From positions 1 to 64,000 of the forward strand of contig DATMMX010000051.1 in assembly GCA_035569495.1 (NCBI GenBank): DNA of 64,000 nucleotides, read 5' to 3'. The stretch comes from DASRDZ01 sp035569495. GTDB lineage: Bacteria > Chloroflexota > Dormibacteria > Aeolococcales > Aeolococcaceae. Below the pieces are notes generated by a model. That model did not search any database. It saw only the letters and a list, made by a program, of their open reading frames with translations, and was not told where the DNA came from. Position numbers and translations under genes: made by a program. Of the stretch, positions 43,395 to 51,546 are shown piece by piece (positions within the stretch are counted from its first letter, which is position 1; each line of letters starts with the position of its first letter).

Positions 43395-43420
43395 GGAGCG
43401 CCGCGCCGCCGCGGCGCTCC
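43395..43420 (+). terminator. Hairpin after paralogue C
   Basis: GGAGCGCCGCG-CCGC-CGCGGCGCTCC, a perfect 11-bp stem ten bases after the stop codon; no U-tract. Confidence 0.55.
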
Positions 43421-43444
43421 TCGCGGGTGCGCACGCCGCCCATT

Positions 43445-43487
43445 GCGTCGCGGCTCCACTGTGTCCTACGGCGAGATCGACTTCCCT
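43445..43487 (+). repeat. 43-base direct repeat, copy 2
   Basis: Partner of 42284-42326; lies upstream of the xis gene. Confidence 0.6.
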
Positions 43488-43638
43488 CACAGCGATGTGC
43501 CCTGTCCCCCGCGAGGCATCGCCGCGGGTACTTGTACAGTGGAGTCCACGTCGTGCTGCGTGCGTCCGCGCGCACACGGCATCGTCCGTCGCACCCGCCG
43601 TCGCGCTCAACGCCCGGGACTCCCTCTGGAGGTTGCGG

Positions 43639-43974
43639 ATGCGTGCTACCGGAAACGGCGCCGTGGCGCCCGTCAGCGGCGGACAACAGGGAGGGGTCGC
43701 GGTGAAGTTGCTCATGGACGTTCCCGAGGTCGCGGAGGCGCTGGGGTGTGGGCGCACGTTCGTCTACCAGCTCATCACCAACGGCGACATCCCCATCGTG
43801 AAGTTGGGCAGGCTGACTCGCGTCCGCGTGACCGACGTCGAGACCCTGATCTCCCATTCCGCGATCGGTCCGGACGAAACAGACAAGACTGGCCGCAACG
43901 CCGCGGCCGCCGATGCAGGCCGTGCGGCGTCCCGTCGTGGGGCGCCGCACACCGTGCCACAGGAGCGCTTCTGA
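43639..43974 (+). CDS. Excisionase-like helix-turn-helix protein
   Basis: 111 residues. LLMDVPEVAEALGCGRTFVYQLI followed by IPIVKLGRLTRVRVTDVETLI is the MerR-like winged helix of AlpA/Xis excisionase proteins (DNA-binding domain, excisionase family). Expected to bind near the att sites and direct excision. ATG at 43639 has GGAGG upstream; a GTG at 43702, also with a good Shine-Dalgarno, would give a shorter protein starting VKLLMDV. One-base overlap with int. Confidence 0.8.
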   Translation: MRATGNGAVAPVSGGQQGGVAVKLLMDVPEVAEALGCGRTFVYQLITNGDIPIVKLGRLTRVRVTDVETLISHSAIGPDETDKTGRNAAAADAGRAASRRGAPHTVPQERF

Positions 43975-45137
43975 TGCCCAGAAGAACGACCGGCAAGCGC
44001 GCCAACGGCGAGGGGACCATCGCTCGCCGCAGTGACGGGCGCTGGGTCGCCGCTGTGACCCTCAGCGACGGGACTCGCCGCTTCGCGTACGGCAAGACAC
44101 GGGACGAGGTCGCCCGCAAGCTCCGCGACATGCTGCACGCCAACGACGCCAACGTGCCCATCCCCGGCCGCCGAGAGACGGTTGACAGCCTGATGCGGTC
44201 ATGGCTCGACGTGGTCAAGACACGCGTCCGGCAGCGGACGTGGGAGCGCTACGAACAACTGACCCGCGTCCATGTCACCCCGGCGCTGGGTCGCGTGAAG
44301 CTGGGCGACCTCACGGCACAGCGCCTGGAGCGTTTCTACGCAGATCGGCTCGCCACCGGGCTGAGCGCCCGCACCGTCCGCCACCTCCACGTTCTCCTCC
44401 ATGCGGCGCTGCGCCAGGCCATGCGGTGGGACCTCGTCGCGCGCAACGTCGCTGACCTGGCAAAGGCGCCACGGCCGGAACAGAAGGAGATGGCCGTCCT
44501 GACGCCCGACCAGGTCGAGCGATTCGTCGCCGCGGCCCGTGGTGACCGGCTGGAGGCGCTCTACATCGTTGCGGTGACGACCGGGATGCGGGCGGGCGAG
44601 CTGCTGGCGCTGCGCTGGGCGGACGTGGACTTGGACAACGCAGTGGCCGTGGTGCGGCGCTCCGTGCAGCGCTCCAAGGCCGGCGCCACCGGCGATCGAA
44701 AGACCGGCCTGGTCATGGTCGAACCGAAGACGAAGAAGTCCCGGCGTCCCGTCGCCCTCTCGCAAGGCGCCGTCCGTTCCCTGCGAGCCCACCGCGCCGC
44801 CCAGGCCGCCGAACGCCTGGTCGCCGGGGACGAGTGGGACGACCAGGACCTCGTCTTCCCGAACCGGGTCGGACGACCGATGGAGGGCGGAGACCTCCTG
44901 AACGTGTGGTACCGACCGCTGTTGAAGCGGGCCGGGCTGCCGCGCCTGCGCTTCCACGATCTGCGGCACACGGCCGCCACGCTGCTCCTGGCCGCCAAGG
45001 TGAGCCCCAAGGTCGCCCAGGAGCTGCTGGGCCACTCCACCGTCGCGTTCACACTCGACCAGTACTCGCACGTCATCGAGGGGATGCAGCGCGAGGCCGC
45101 GGGGGTGATGGATGCCCTGCTCGGCGGCGGGATCTGA
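43974..45137 (+). CDS. int: Tyrosine integrase of the element
   Basis: 387 residues. N-terminal arm-binding domain (GTIARRSDGRWVAAVTLSDG), SAM-like core-binding domain, and a catalytic domain with Arg in TTGMRAGELLALRW, the H-x-x-R box FHDLRHTAATLLL, His in LLGHST and the nucleophile Tyr in TLDQYSHV. Ends 93 bases from the tRNA-Leu gene, the standard position for a tRNA-targeting integrase. Confidence 0.93.
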   Translation: MPRRTTGKRANGEGTIARRSDGRWVAAVTLSDGTRRFAYGKTRDEVARKLRDMLHANDANVPIPGRRETVDSLMRSWLDVVKTRVRQRTWERYEQLTRVHVTPALGRVKLGDLTAQRLERFYADRLATGLSARTVRHLHVLLHAALRQAMRWDLVARNVADLAKAPRPEQKEMAVLTPDQVERFVAAARGDRLEALYIVAVTTGMRAGELLALRWADVDLDNAVAVVRRSVQRSKAGATGDRKTGLVMVEPKTKKSRRPVALSQGAVRSLRAHRAAQAAERLVAGDEWDDQDLVFPNRVGRPMEGGDLLNVWYRPLLKRAGLPRLRFHDLRHTAATLLLAAKVSPKVAQELLGHSTVAFTLDQYSHVIEGMQREAAGVMDALLGGGI

Positions 45138-45150
45138 CCCATGGGCGCCG

Positions 45151-45172
45151 GTTGTTGTCAGCGTTGTTGTCA
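45151..45172 (+). promoter_or_regulatory. Right integrase arm-type repeats
   Basis: GTTGTTGTCA at 45151-45160 and 45163-45172, same spacing and orientation as the left pair at 13374. In the excised circle the two pairs would flank the core site. Confidence 0.6.
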
Positions 45173-45230
45173 ACCGCCGATCCGGCGCCGAAACTGTTCG
45201 GCTCCGAACGTCGATCGGCCTTGTTGGCAA

Positions 45231-45318
45231 TGCCGGGCCCGGGACTCGAACCCGGACGAGGGGCAAGCCCCTCAGCGGTTTTTAAGACCGCGGCGTCTAC
45301 CTGTTCCGCCAACCCGGC
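45231..45318 (-). tRNA. tRNA-Leu (anticodon TAA)
   Basis: 88 bases. Acceptor stem GCCGGGT/GCCCGGC, anticodon loop CTTAAAA giving TAA, variable-arm stem GAGGGGC-TT-GCCCCTC, T arm CCGGG-TTCGAGT-CCCGG, discriminator A; CCA not encoded. Its 3' half is the right attachment site and was supplied by the element; the 5' half and a CATACT -10 (45338-45343) are chromosomal, so the tRNA stays functional. Confidence 0.95.
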
Positions 45319-45370
45319 GTGCGGTGTGCCGAGCGCCAGTATGAGGCCCGGGCGGGGTTGGGCTGCCGGA

Positions 45371-46960
45371 TCAGGGTGCGGGGTATTCGGCGCTGATCAG
45401 GAAGACGCCGCCGGAGCGGTCGAGGACGAAGAGGCGGCGCCACGCGGTGGTGCCCTCGTCGAGGATGACGGCCCCGGTGGCCGTGTCGCAGCGTTCGCGG
45501 TGGACGGCGCCGCGGAGGTCGAGGCCGAGCAGGGGTGACGACTGGGGATTGGCGGGGTCGTGGATGAGGACCACGGTGGCCGCGGCCGGTTGCCAGGTGA
45601 GGATGTCGATGCGTGCCGAGCGCCGCGCGGCGTCGAGTGCGCGGCGCTGGGCGGCGAGCCAGGCGCCATGGGACGCGGTGGCAAGTCGCACGGTGTCGAG
45701 GCGGCGCAGAGCGTCGGCGGTGATGGACAGGTCGTCCGTGAGGTCCCGAACCATCGCGGCGGTGGTCGCCGAGGTGAGCGTGGGGTCGGCCCGCATCGCG
45801 GCGTCGCTCACCGTGATCGGGGGCAGCGCGACCGCCGTGCCCATCGGGTTAAGCGCCCCGGCTGCTGCAATGGCATCGGGAGCCGCGGCGACTGCAACAG
45901 CGCCGGGCCCCCCAGCAACGTGCATGCCTCCGGCGACGGCCGCAAGCGGCAGCGCGGCGATCCACGCCGCAAACAGCACGACGACGCCCGCAAGCCGAAA
46001 GCGCAGAGCGCGAGGAACGCCCAACCCCACCCGGCCGCACACAGCAAGCCACACCCCCCGCGCCGCACACACAACCGCAAGGCCGCCGAGGATGCCCACC
46101 TTGGTGCCGAACTCCGTCGACTGCGTCGCCATGAGCAGCGTCGCAACCAGCGCCACCCCCGCACCAAAACCCACGCGCGCCACACGCCCGTCAGGCGTCG
46201 TCCGGGGATCGGTGATCATGAAGAACATGAAGACCAGCACCTCCGGCGACGCGGTCAGCGCCGAGAAGTACGACGAGCCGCACACCGCCCCGTAGTGCCA
46301 CCGCGCCGTCATGCAGTGCCCGCTCATCGCGATCACCGCAACCCCAAGCGCCAAGCAGGCGAAGAACGCCACCGTCATCCCCAGCATGCGCATGCGCCGC
46401 GCGATCAGCAGCCCACCCGCAACGATCACCGCGACGGCAGCCGCAAGACCGCCCGACCACGGCCCCCACCACAGATCGAGCGGGTTGACCTGCGAGGTCC
46501 CGAACAACACAAAACCAACGACCAGCCCGAAGTTGGACGGGTTGAACACGTGAACCCCGCGCACACGGATCGCGTACTTCGACAGCAGCGACAACCCCGC
46601 GGCCACCACGAAGATGTGCCACCCGGCGAGACTCCACCAGTCGCCGTGCACCGTCCCCGCCGTGCGCATGATGAAGGCGACGCCGTTGCCGGTCAGCAGC
46701 GCGCTCGAAGGCCACAGCACCACGCGCTGCAGCGCAAACGCGATCGCCACCTCCAGCACCGCGCACGTCCCCACCGACAGCAGGATCTGCGCCGCCGACA
46801 GCTCGAAGCCGAGCACGGTCTGCCCCAGCACCTGCAGGGTGACGATCACCAGGGCGAGGTGCAGGCGCGGGTCGAACCGCGACGGCAGCAGCACCGGGTA
46901 GCTGCGGCCGCCGACCCGGAGCCGGCGGGCGGCAGGCGGCGTCATGGCGCCCCGCACCAT
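45371..46960 (-). CDS. RnfD/NqrB-like membrane protein with external C-terminal domain
   Basis: 529 residues. About ten membrane helices in the first ~340, including KYAIRVRGVHVFNPSNFGLV, which resembles the conserved patch of the RnfD/NqrB family. The last ~190 residues are soluble and presumably outside the cell (SITADALRRLDTVRLA; FVLDRSGGVFLISAEYP). No other rnf or nqr genes are nearby, so a full ion-pumping complex is not supported. ATG at 46945 is an alternative start. Confidence 0.65.
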   Translation of the reverse strand: MVRGAMTPPAARRLRVGGRSYPVLLPSRFDPRLHLALVIVTLQVLGQTVLGFELSAAQILLSVGTCAVLEVAIAFALQRVVLWPSSALLTGNGVAFIMRTAGTVHGDWWSLAGWHIFVVAAGLSLLSKYAIRVRGVHVFNPSNFGLVVGFVLFGTSQVNPLDLWWGPWSGGLAAAVAVIVAGGLLIARRMRMLGMTVAFFACLALGVAVIAMSGHCMTARWHYGAVCGSSYFSALTASPEVLVFMFFMITDPRTTPDGRVARVGFGAGVALVATLLMATQSTEFGTKVGILGGLAVVCAARGVWLAVCGRVGLGVPRALRFRLAGVVVLFAAWIAALPLAAVAGGMHVAGGPGAVAVAAAPDAIAAAGALNPMGTAVALPPITVSDAAMRADPTLTSATTAAMVRDLTDDLSITADALRRLDTVRLATASHGAWLAAQRRALDAARRSARIDILTWQPAAATVVLIHDPANPQSSPLLGLDLRGAVHRERCDTATGAVILDEGTTAWRRLFVLDRSGGVFLISAEYPAP

Positions 46961-46997
46961 GCACCCCGGGCCACGCGCGTGTCGAGCCCGCCGCGCC

Positions 46998-47003
46998 TAT
47001 ACT
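46998..47003 (+). promoter_or_regulatory. -10 box, leaderless spacing
   Basis: TATACT ends 9 bases before the ATG at 47013, supporting that start over the ATG at 47004, which would fall before the predicted transcription start. Confidence 0.4.
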
Positions 47004-47012
47004 ATGGAGCGT

Positions 47013-47606
47013 ATGTTCGGTCGCGGCTCCCGACCCGACGCCACCTACCTGCGCAGCCAGCGCGCCACCGGGCTGCCCGTCCGCCCCACGGTCGTCGCCC
47101 GCGGCCTGGCGGAGCGCATCCTGCAGAGCGGCGACGACGCCAAGGAGCGCTGCCGCCTCGCCCAGATGCTCATCGACGAGCTCAGCGCCGAGGCCGGCCT
47201 GACCCGCTGCGAGGTGGCGGTGGCCGACAAGCCGCAGGCCCACGAGCACGACGGCCAGCGCCTGCAGAGCAAGACCTACGGCTACTACCGCTGCTGGTTC
47301 GAGGACGGCAAGGTCAGCCGGGCGCGCATCCGCATCTACCACCGCACCGCGCGGCTGCAGAAGGTGATCACGCCCAAGGTGTTCCTCAACACCCTGCTCC
47401 ACGAATGGGTGCACCACTACGACTTCGACGGCCTGCGCCTGGCCCGCTCGCCGCACACCTCCGGGTTCTACGCGCGGCTGCGCACCCTCGCCGAATCGCT
47501 CGACGTCGCCTTCGTCCTGCCGCCCGAGCCCGAGGACCGCGCCCGTCCCGGCGGCCTGCGGCGCACGGCGCAGCCCGCGTCGCAGCCGATGCCGTACAGC
47601 GCCTAG
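47013..47606 (+). CDS. Putative zinc metallopeptidase-like protein
   Basis: 197 residues. FLNTLLHEWVHHYDFDG contains the HExxH zinc motif, in a context resembling SprT-like or other small gluzincin-type domains. No signal peptide. Substrate unknown. Start chosen at 47013 from the position of the -10 box. Confidence 0.65.
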   Translation: MFGRGSRPDATYLRSQRATGLPVRPTVVARGLAERILQSGDDAKERCRLAQMLIDELSAEAGLTRCEVAVADKPQAHEHDGQRLQSKTYGYYRCWFEDGKVSRARIRIYHRTARLQKVITPKVFLNTLLHEWVHHYDFDGLRLARSPHTSGFYARLRTLAESLDVAFVLPPEPEDRARPGGLRRTAQPASQPMPYSA

Positions 47607-47678
47607 CCGCGCACCGTTCGCGCCGGGCGGCACAGGTGTGATATCCCTGGTTGCGTCAACCACCCAGGAGGCGCACTC

Positions 47679-48416
47679 GTGGCGCGAGCCGAGAAGTCGA
47701 TCGTGGTCCGGGTCCCGGTGCGGACCGCCTACCGGTGGTGGACCACCTACGAGGAGTTCCCCGCCTTCCTCGACGGCGTGACCAAGGTCATCCCGCGCGA
47801 CGAGAACACCCAGGCTTGGGAGGTCGAGATCGCCGGCCGTGCCGAGCAGTGGGAGACGCAGGTCGAGGCGCGCGACGAGCACCACGTGGCCTGGCATACC
47901 ACGGGCCGTCCGCACGCCGAGGGTGAGGTCGAGCTGAAGCCCGTCGAGGGCGGCCAGGCGCTGGTCACGCTGCGCCTGGTCTACGACCCGATCGGCGAGC
48001 ACGACGTCGAGGGCGCCTCGGGCCTGGTCGACCGCCTGGTGTTCAACTCGCTGGAGCGCTTCAAGGCCTTCGCCGAGGCCCACGAGCAGCGCCGCACCGT
48101 CGACGACGACGCGCCCGTGCCGCTCGGCGCCGAGACGGTCGACGGTCCCGAGGGCGAGCGCCTCGGCGACCAGGAGGACAACAGCGGCGACCTGCCCTTC
48201 TCCGACCACGGTCGCCGCCACGGCGGGCCCATGGAGGCAGCGCCCGACGGCTTCGAGACCCTGCTCGAGCGCATCGACGACGCCGAGCCCACCCGGCCCA
48301 TCGGCGCCGACGACATGGGCAAGGTCTTCGACCCCGACGCCGCCGATCTCCCCGAGCGCGCGCTCGACGCCAACGAGGACGACAACGAGGCGCAGTGGTC
48401 GCGCCTGCGGCCCTGA
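47679..48416 (+). CDS. SRPBCC-family polyketide cyclase/dehydrase-like protein
   Basis: 245 residues. The first ~140 are a START/SRPBCC lipid-binding-like domain (VPVRTAYRWWTTYEEFPAFL; VEGGQALVTLRLVYDPIG). The C-terminal ~100 residues are acidic and probably disordered. GTG start with AGGAG upstream. Such proteins bind hydrophobic ligands; a specific role is not predictable. Confidence 0.75.
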   Translation: MARAEKSIVVRVPVRTAYRWWTTYEEFPAFLDGVTKVIPRDENTQAWEVEIAGRAEQWETQVEARDEHHVAWHTTGRPHAEGEVELKPVEGGQALVTLRLVYDPIGEHDVEGASGLVDRLVFNSLERFKAFAEAHEQRRTVDDDAPVPLGAETVDGPEGERLGDQEDNSGDLPFSDHGRRHGGPMEAAPDGFETLLERIDDAEPTRPIGADDMGKVFDPDAADLPERALDANEDDNEAQWSRLRP

Positions 48417-48424
48417 GGCTGGGG

Positions 48425-48430
48425 CATACT
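48425..48430 (+). promoter_or_regulatory. -10 box of tRNA-Cys
   Basis: CATACT, followed by GTGGCG, similar to the CATACT-GGCG upstream of tRNA-Leu. Confidence 0.4.
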
Positions 48431-48458
48431 GTGGCGTCCCGGCGCGGGCGGAGGGCGG

Positions 48459-48532
48459 GGCGACGTAGCCAAGTGGTAAGGCACGGGTCTGCAAAACCCT
48501 GATCGTGGGTTCGATTCCCACCGTCGCCTCCA
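48459..48532 (+). tRNA. tRNA-Cys (anticodon GCA)
   Basis: Acceptor stem GGCGACG/CGTCGCC, anticodon loop CTGCAAA, T arm GTGGG-TTCGATT-CCCAC, discriminator T and an encoded CCA (48530-48532). Mature part without CCA is 71 bases. Confidence 0.95.
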
Positions 48533-48568
48533 CGCCCCTCCCCTGCCTGTAGGCTTGGCGCCGCCCCC

Positions 48569-49789
48569 ATGAGCACCTCCCAGGCCACCGACCTCGCTGC
48601 GCGCGCCGGTCGCGTGCTCGGCGGCGGAGCCACCCACACCGTCCGCGCCTACAGCCCCGCCATCTACGTGGCGCGAGCCGAGGGCGCGCGCAAGTGGCTC
48701 GCCGATGGCCGCGAGCTGGTCGACTACACCATGGGCCACGGCGCGCTCCTCCTCGGCCACGCCCATCCCGCGGTGGTCGAGGCGGTGCAGCGGCAGGTGG
48801 CGCGCGGCACCCACTACGGCGCGGCGCATCCGCTCGAGGTCGAGTGGGCGGAGCGCATCTGCGCGCTGGTGCCGTCCGTGGAGCAGGTGCGCTTCACCTC
48901 ATCGGGGACCGAGGCCGGCATGCTGGCGGCGCGATTGGCCCGCAACCACACCGGTCGCGACGTGGTGCTCAAGCTGGACGACCACTTCCACGGCTGGTAC
49001 GACTCACTTGCAGTCAACCTTGGCCAGAACGGCGAAGTCGAACCTCCGCCCGGGGTTCCCGCCGTGGTCGCCGCGGCGACGCGGGTGGTGCGCAGCGGCG
49101 ACCTCGACGCGCTGCGTGAGGCGCTGCGCGACGGCGCGGTGGCGGCGATGTTCATCGAGGCGTCCGGAGCGCACTACGGCAAGGAGCGGCTCGACCCCGA
49201 GTACGTGCGCCAGGCGGCGGCGCTGTGCCGTGCGGCGGGGACGCTGTTCGTGGTGGACGAGGTGGTCACCGGGTTCCGCGTCGCGCCCGGCGGCATGCAG
49301 GCGCTGATCGGGGTGCGGCCAGATCTGTCCACCTTTGGCAAGATCATGGCGGGCGGCCTGCCCGGCGGCGCGGTCGGCGGGCGGCAGGACGTCATGGACC
49401 TGCTCCGCGCCGGCGGCGAGCGGCACATCGCCCATCCCGGGACGTTCAACGCCAACCCGCTGTCGGCGGTGGCGGGGATCACCACGCTGGAGCTGGTCGG
49501 CGACGGCACGGCGCAGGCCATCGCCGACGCCTTCGCGGTGCGGCTGGAGGCGGCGATCGGCGAGGCGCTGGCCGGCGCGGGTGTCTCCGGGCGGGTGTGG
49601 CGGCTGAGCAGCATGGTGCACTGCGAGCTGGACGGCGCGGCGCAGCAGGCGGGGCTGAGCGTGGCGCTGCGCGAGGAGGGCGTCGACCTGCTGCGCACCT
49701 CGGCGTTCTGCTCGGTGGTGCACGGCGACGCCGAGCTGGAGTGGACGCGTGCCGCCTTCGACCGCGCGCTGCGGAGACTGCAGAGCTGA
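48569..49789 (+). CDS. HemL-like PLP aminomutase (class III aminotransferase fold)
   Basis: 406 residues. Resembles glutamate-1-semialdehyde 2,1-aminomutase: GGATHTVRAYSP near the start, RFTSSGTEAGMLAARLAR, DDHFHGWYD, LFVVDEVVTGFR and the PLP lysine in STFGKIMAGGLPGGA. No other haem genes are adjacent, so it may be a paralogue with a different substrate. A -10-like TAGGCT lies 13 bases before the ATG. Confidence 0.8.
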   Translation: MSTSQATDLAARAGRVLGGGATHTVRAYSPAIYVARAEGARKWLADGRELVDYTMGHGALLLGHAHPAVVEAVQRQVARGTHYGAAHPLEVEWAERICALVPSVEQVRFTSSGTEAGMLAARLARNHTGRDVVLKLDDHFHGWYDSLAVNLGQNGEVEPPPGVPAVVAAATRVVRSGDLDALREALRDGAVAAMFIEASGAHYGKERLDPEYVRQAAALCRAAGTLFVVDEVVTGFRVAPGGMQALIGVRPDLSTFGKIMAGGLPGGAVGGRQDVMDLLRAGGERHIAHPGTFNANPLSAVAGITTLELVGDGTAQAIADAFAVRLEAAIGEALAGAGVSGRVWRLSSMVHCELDGAAQQAGLSVALREEGVDLLRTSAFCSVVHGDAELEWTRAAFDRALRRLQS

Positions 49790-49821
49790 TCGGCCTGCGC
49801 CTGGGCGCCCTGCGCGCCGAG

Positions 49822-51546
49822 GTGGGGCCGCTCCTGGAGGTGGGCGGGGAGATGCGCACGCTGCCGGATCCGCGTGCGCGCGTGGTGATGCGCGGGCCGG
49901 CGCTGGAGGCGTCGTGGCCGGACGGGCTGCGCGTGCGGCTTCGGGCGCGGGCGGACGGGTCGCGGGGCGCCGTTCTGGACTGCTCGGTCAGCAGCGATCA
50001 CGACGTGCGCGTCGGCGCCATCGGCGTGCGGGTGCTGGGGCTGTCCGCGACCCGCGTGCTGGTCGACGGCTACCACTCCTGGGACTGGGCGGGGGTGCGC
50101 GACGCCAACGCCGGCGGGCGCGGCTGGTGGGGCGCCGTCTGGGGCGCGCCCGGCCAGGCGTGCACCAGCGTCGCAAATGCCGCGCCGCCGAAGCTGGGCC
50201 CCCTGCTGGTGCGCTGGAACGCGGGCAGCTCGCTGGGCGTGATGAGCGTCGGCGCGCCTGAGCAGGGGCAGCACGCCACCGGCGAGCCGCGACTGCTCGG
50301 CATCGCGCTGCCCGCCGGGACGGTGCTGCACGGCGATCCCATCCGCATCGCGCCGCTCGACCATCGCTCGACAGCGGGCGCCGGCCTGCCGCGCCTTCGC
50401 GCCACCGACCACACACCGGGACGGCGCGTCGCGGGCTGGATGAGCTGGAACTGCCTCGGCGCCGCGGCGACCGCCGCCGACGTGGTCGAGGCGGCCACCT
50501 CGCTGGCGCCACCCGGCGGCCTGGTGCTGCTGGACGACGGCTGGATGCCGCACTGGGGCGACTGGGTGCCCCGCGACGACTTCGACAGCACGCTGCACGA
50601 CCTGGTCGACGCGGTGCACGCGACGGGACGGCGCTTCGGCCTGTGGCTGGCGCCGTTCCTTGTCGATCCGCAGTCGCGCGCGGCGCAGAAGCACTCCGCA
50701 CTGCTGCTGCGCGACGCGCAGGGCGCACCGGTGGTGAGCATCCGCTCGCCGCGGCCGCAGCACGTCCTCGACGCCTCCCTCGGCGCGTCCCGTCTGCACC
50801 TCTCCGCCCTGGGACGCCGCCTCGGCCGCCTCGGCATTGACGCGCTGAAGCTCGACTTCCTCTTCGCCGGCGCGTTGCCCGGCGCGCGCCACGACGGCAT
50901 GAGCGACATCGCCGCACTGCGTGCAGGTGTGGCAGCCATGGTGCGCGCCTACCGCAGCGAAGCGCCACGCGGCGCGCGCGTGCTCGGCTGCGGCGCCCCG
51001 GCCGCGCCGCTGGTCGGCCTGCTCGACGCCTGCCGCAGCGGTGACGACGCCGTGGTCAACGTCCCGCCCGCCAACGTCGAGCCTCCCCCACCGCCGCACT
51101 TCGTCCACGGCGAGGCGCTCCTCCGCGCGCAGACCCGCAACCTCGCGGCGCGCGCGTGGCTGTGGGGCGCAACCATGCCGCCGGACGTGGACGCCGTCAC
51201 CCTCGCCGCCATCGGCGACTCACCCGCGCCGGACGCCGGTTATGTCCAGCGCTGGCTGCAACTCGCCACCCGCTCGGGCGGCCCGCTGCTGGACAGCGAC
51301 GTCCCCGACGGCCGCGTCGCCGCCGCCCGACTGCGCACGCTGCGCCGCGCCCAGCGCGAGGTCCACGGAACACCCGCACGTCCCGACCGCAGCCACGACC
51401 CGCTCTCCGGCTCGGCGCTCAGCCACGACGACCCCGCCTTTCAGGAGTGGCCGGAGGAGCTCCCCCGCCGCCTGGCCAGCTCATCCCGCATCGCCCGCAG
51501 CCGCTCGCCCATGCGCGCCTCGACGCCGCGGTCGGTCGGCTCGTAG
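49822..51546 (+). CDS. GH36/GH27-like alpha-galactosidase-type glycoside hydrolase
   Basis: About 574 residues. VDGYHSWDWAG, GWMSWNCLGAAATAADV, LLDDGWMPHWGDW and DALKLDFLFAGALP correspond to the melibiase barrel; Asp in KLDFLFAG is the likely nucleophile. No signal peptide. GTG at 49822 and ATG at 49852 are both plausible, the latter preceded by GGAGG. The C-terminal ~35 residues overlap the rarA 3' end antisense and may be a read-through of a degraded stop. Confidence 0.75.
   Translation: MGPLLEVGGEMRTLPDPRARVVMRGPALEASWPDGLRVRLRARADGSRGAVLDCSVSSDHDVRVGAIGVRVLGLSATRVLVDGYHSWDWAGVRDANAGGRGWWGAVWGAPGQACTSVANAAPPKLGPLLVRWNAGSSLGVMSVGAPEQGQHATGEPRLLGIALPAGTVLHGDPIRIAPLDHRSTAGAGLPRLRATDHTPGRRVAGWMSWNCLGAAATAADVVEAATSLAPPGGLVLLDDGWMPHWGDWVPRDDFDSTLHDLVDAVHATGRRFGLWLAPFLVDPQSRAAQKHSALLLRDAQGAPVVSIRSPRPQHVLDASLGASRLHLSALGRRLGRLGIDALKLDFLFAGALPGARHDGMSDIAALRAGVAAMVRAYRSEAPRGARVLGCGAPAAPLVGLLDACRSGDDAVVNVPPANVEPPPPPHFVHGEALLRAQTRNLAARAWLWGATMPPDVDAVTLAAIGDSPAPDAGYVQRWLQLATRSGGPLLDSDVPDGRVAAARLRTLRRAQREVHGTPARPDRSHDPLSGSALSHDDPAFQEWPEELPRRLASSSRIARSRSPMRASTPRSVGS

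Larger units (their letters stand above)
13200..45286. mobile_element. Integrated mobilizable element in tRNA-Leu(UAA), ~32 kb
   Basis: Bounded by a 56-base duplication of the tRNA-Leu 3' half (13200-13255 and 45231-45286, 54 of 56 bases identical). Inside both ends lie paired GTTGTTGTCA repeats. A tyrosine integrase and an excisionase-like gene sit beside the intact tRNA. Transfer functions are a MobF relaxase, a VirD4-type coupling protein and two oriT-like hairpins. No VirB4 ATPase or other mating-channel gene was seen, so it is called an integrative mobilizable element rather than a self-transmissible one. Confidence 0.85.

Noticed and set aside
13200..45286. Calling the element a self-transmissible ICE
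   Set aside because: No VirB4-type ATPase, VirB6-like or other mating-channel gene was found in the interval; only relaxase and coupling protein.
45371..46960. Part of an Rnf or Nqr ion-pumping complex
   Set aside because: Only one RnfD/NqrB-like gene is present, with an unusual external domain and no neighbouring complex subunits.
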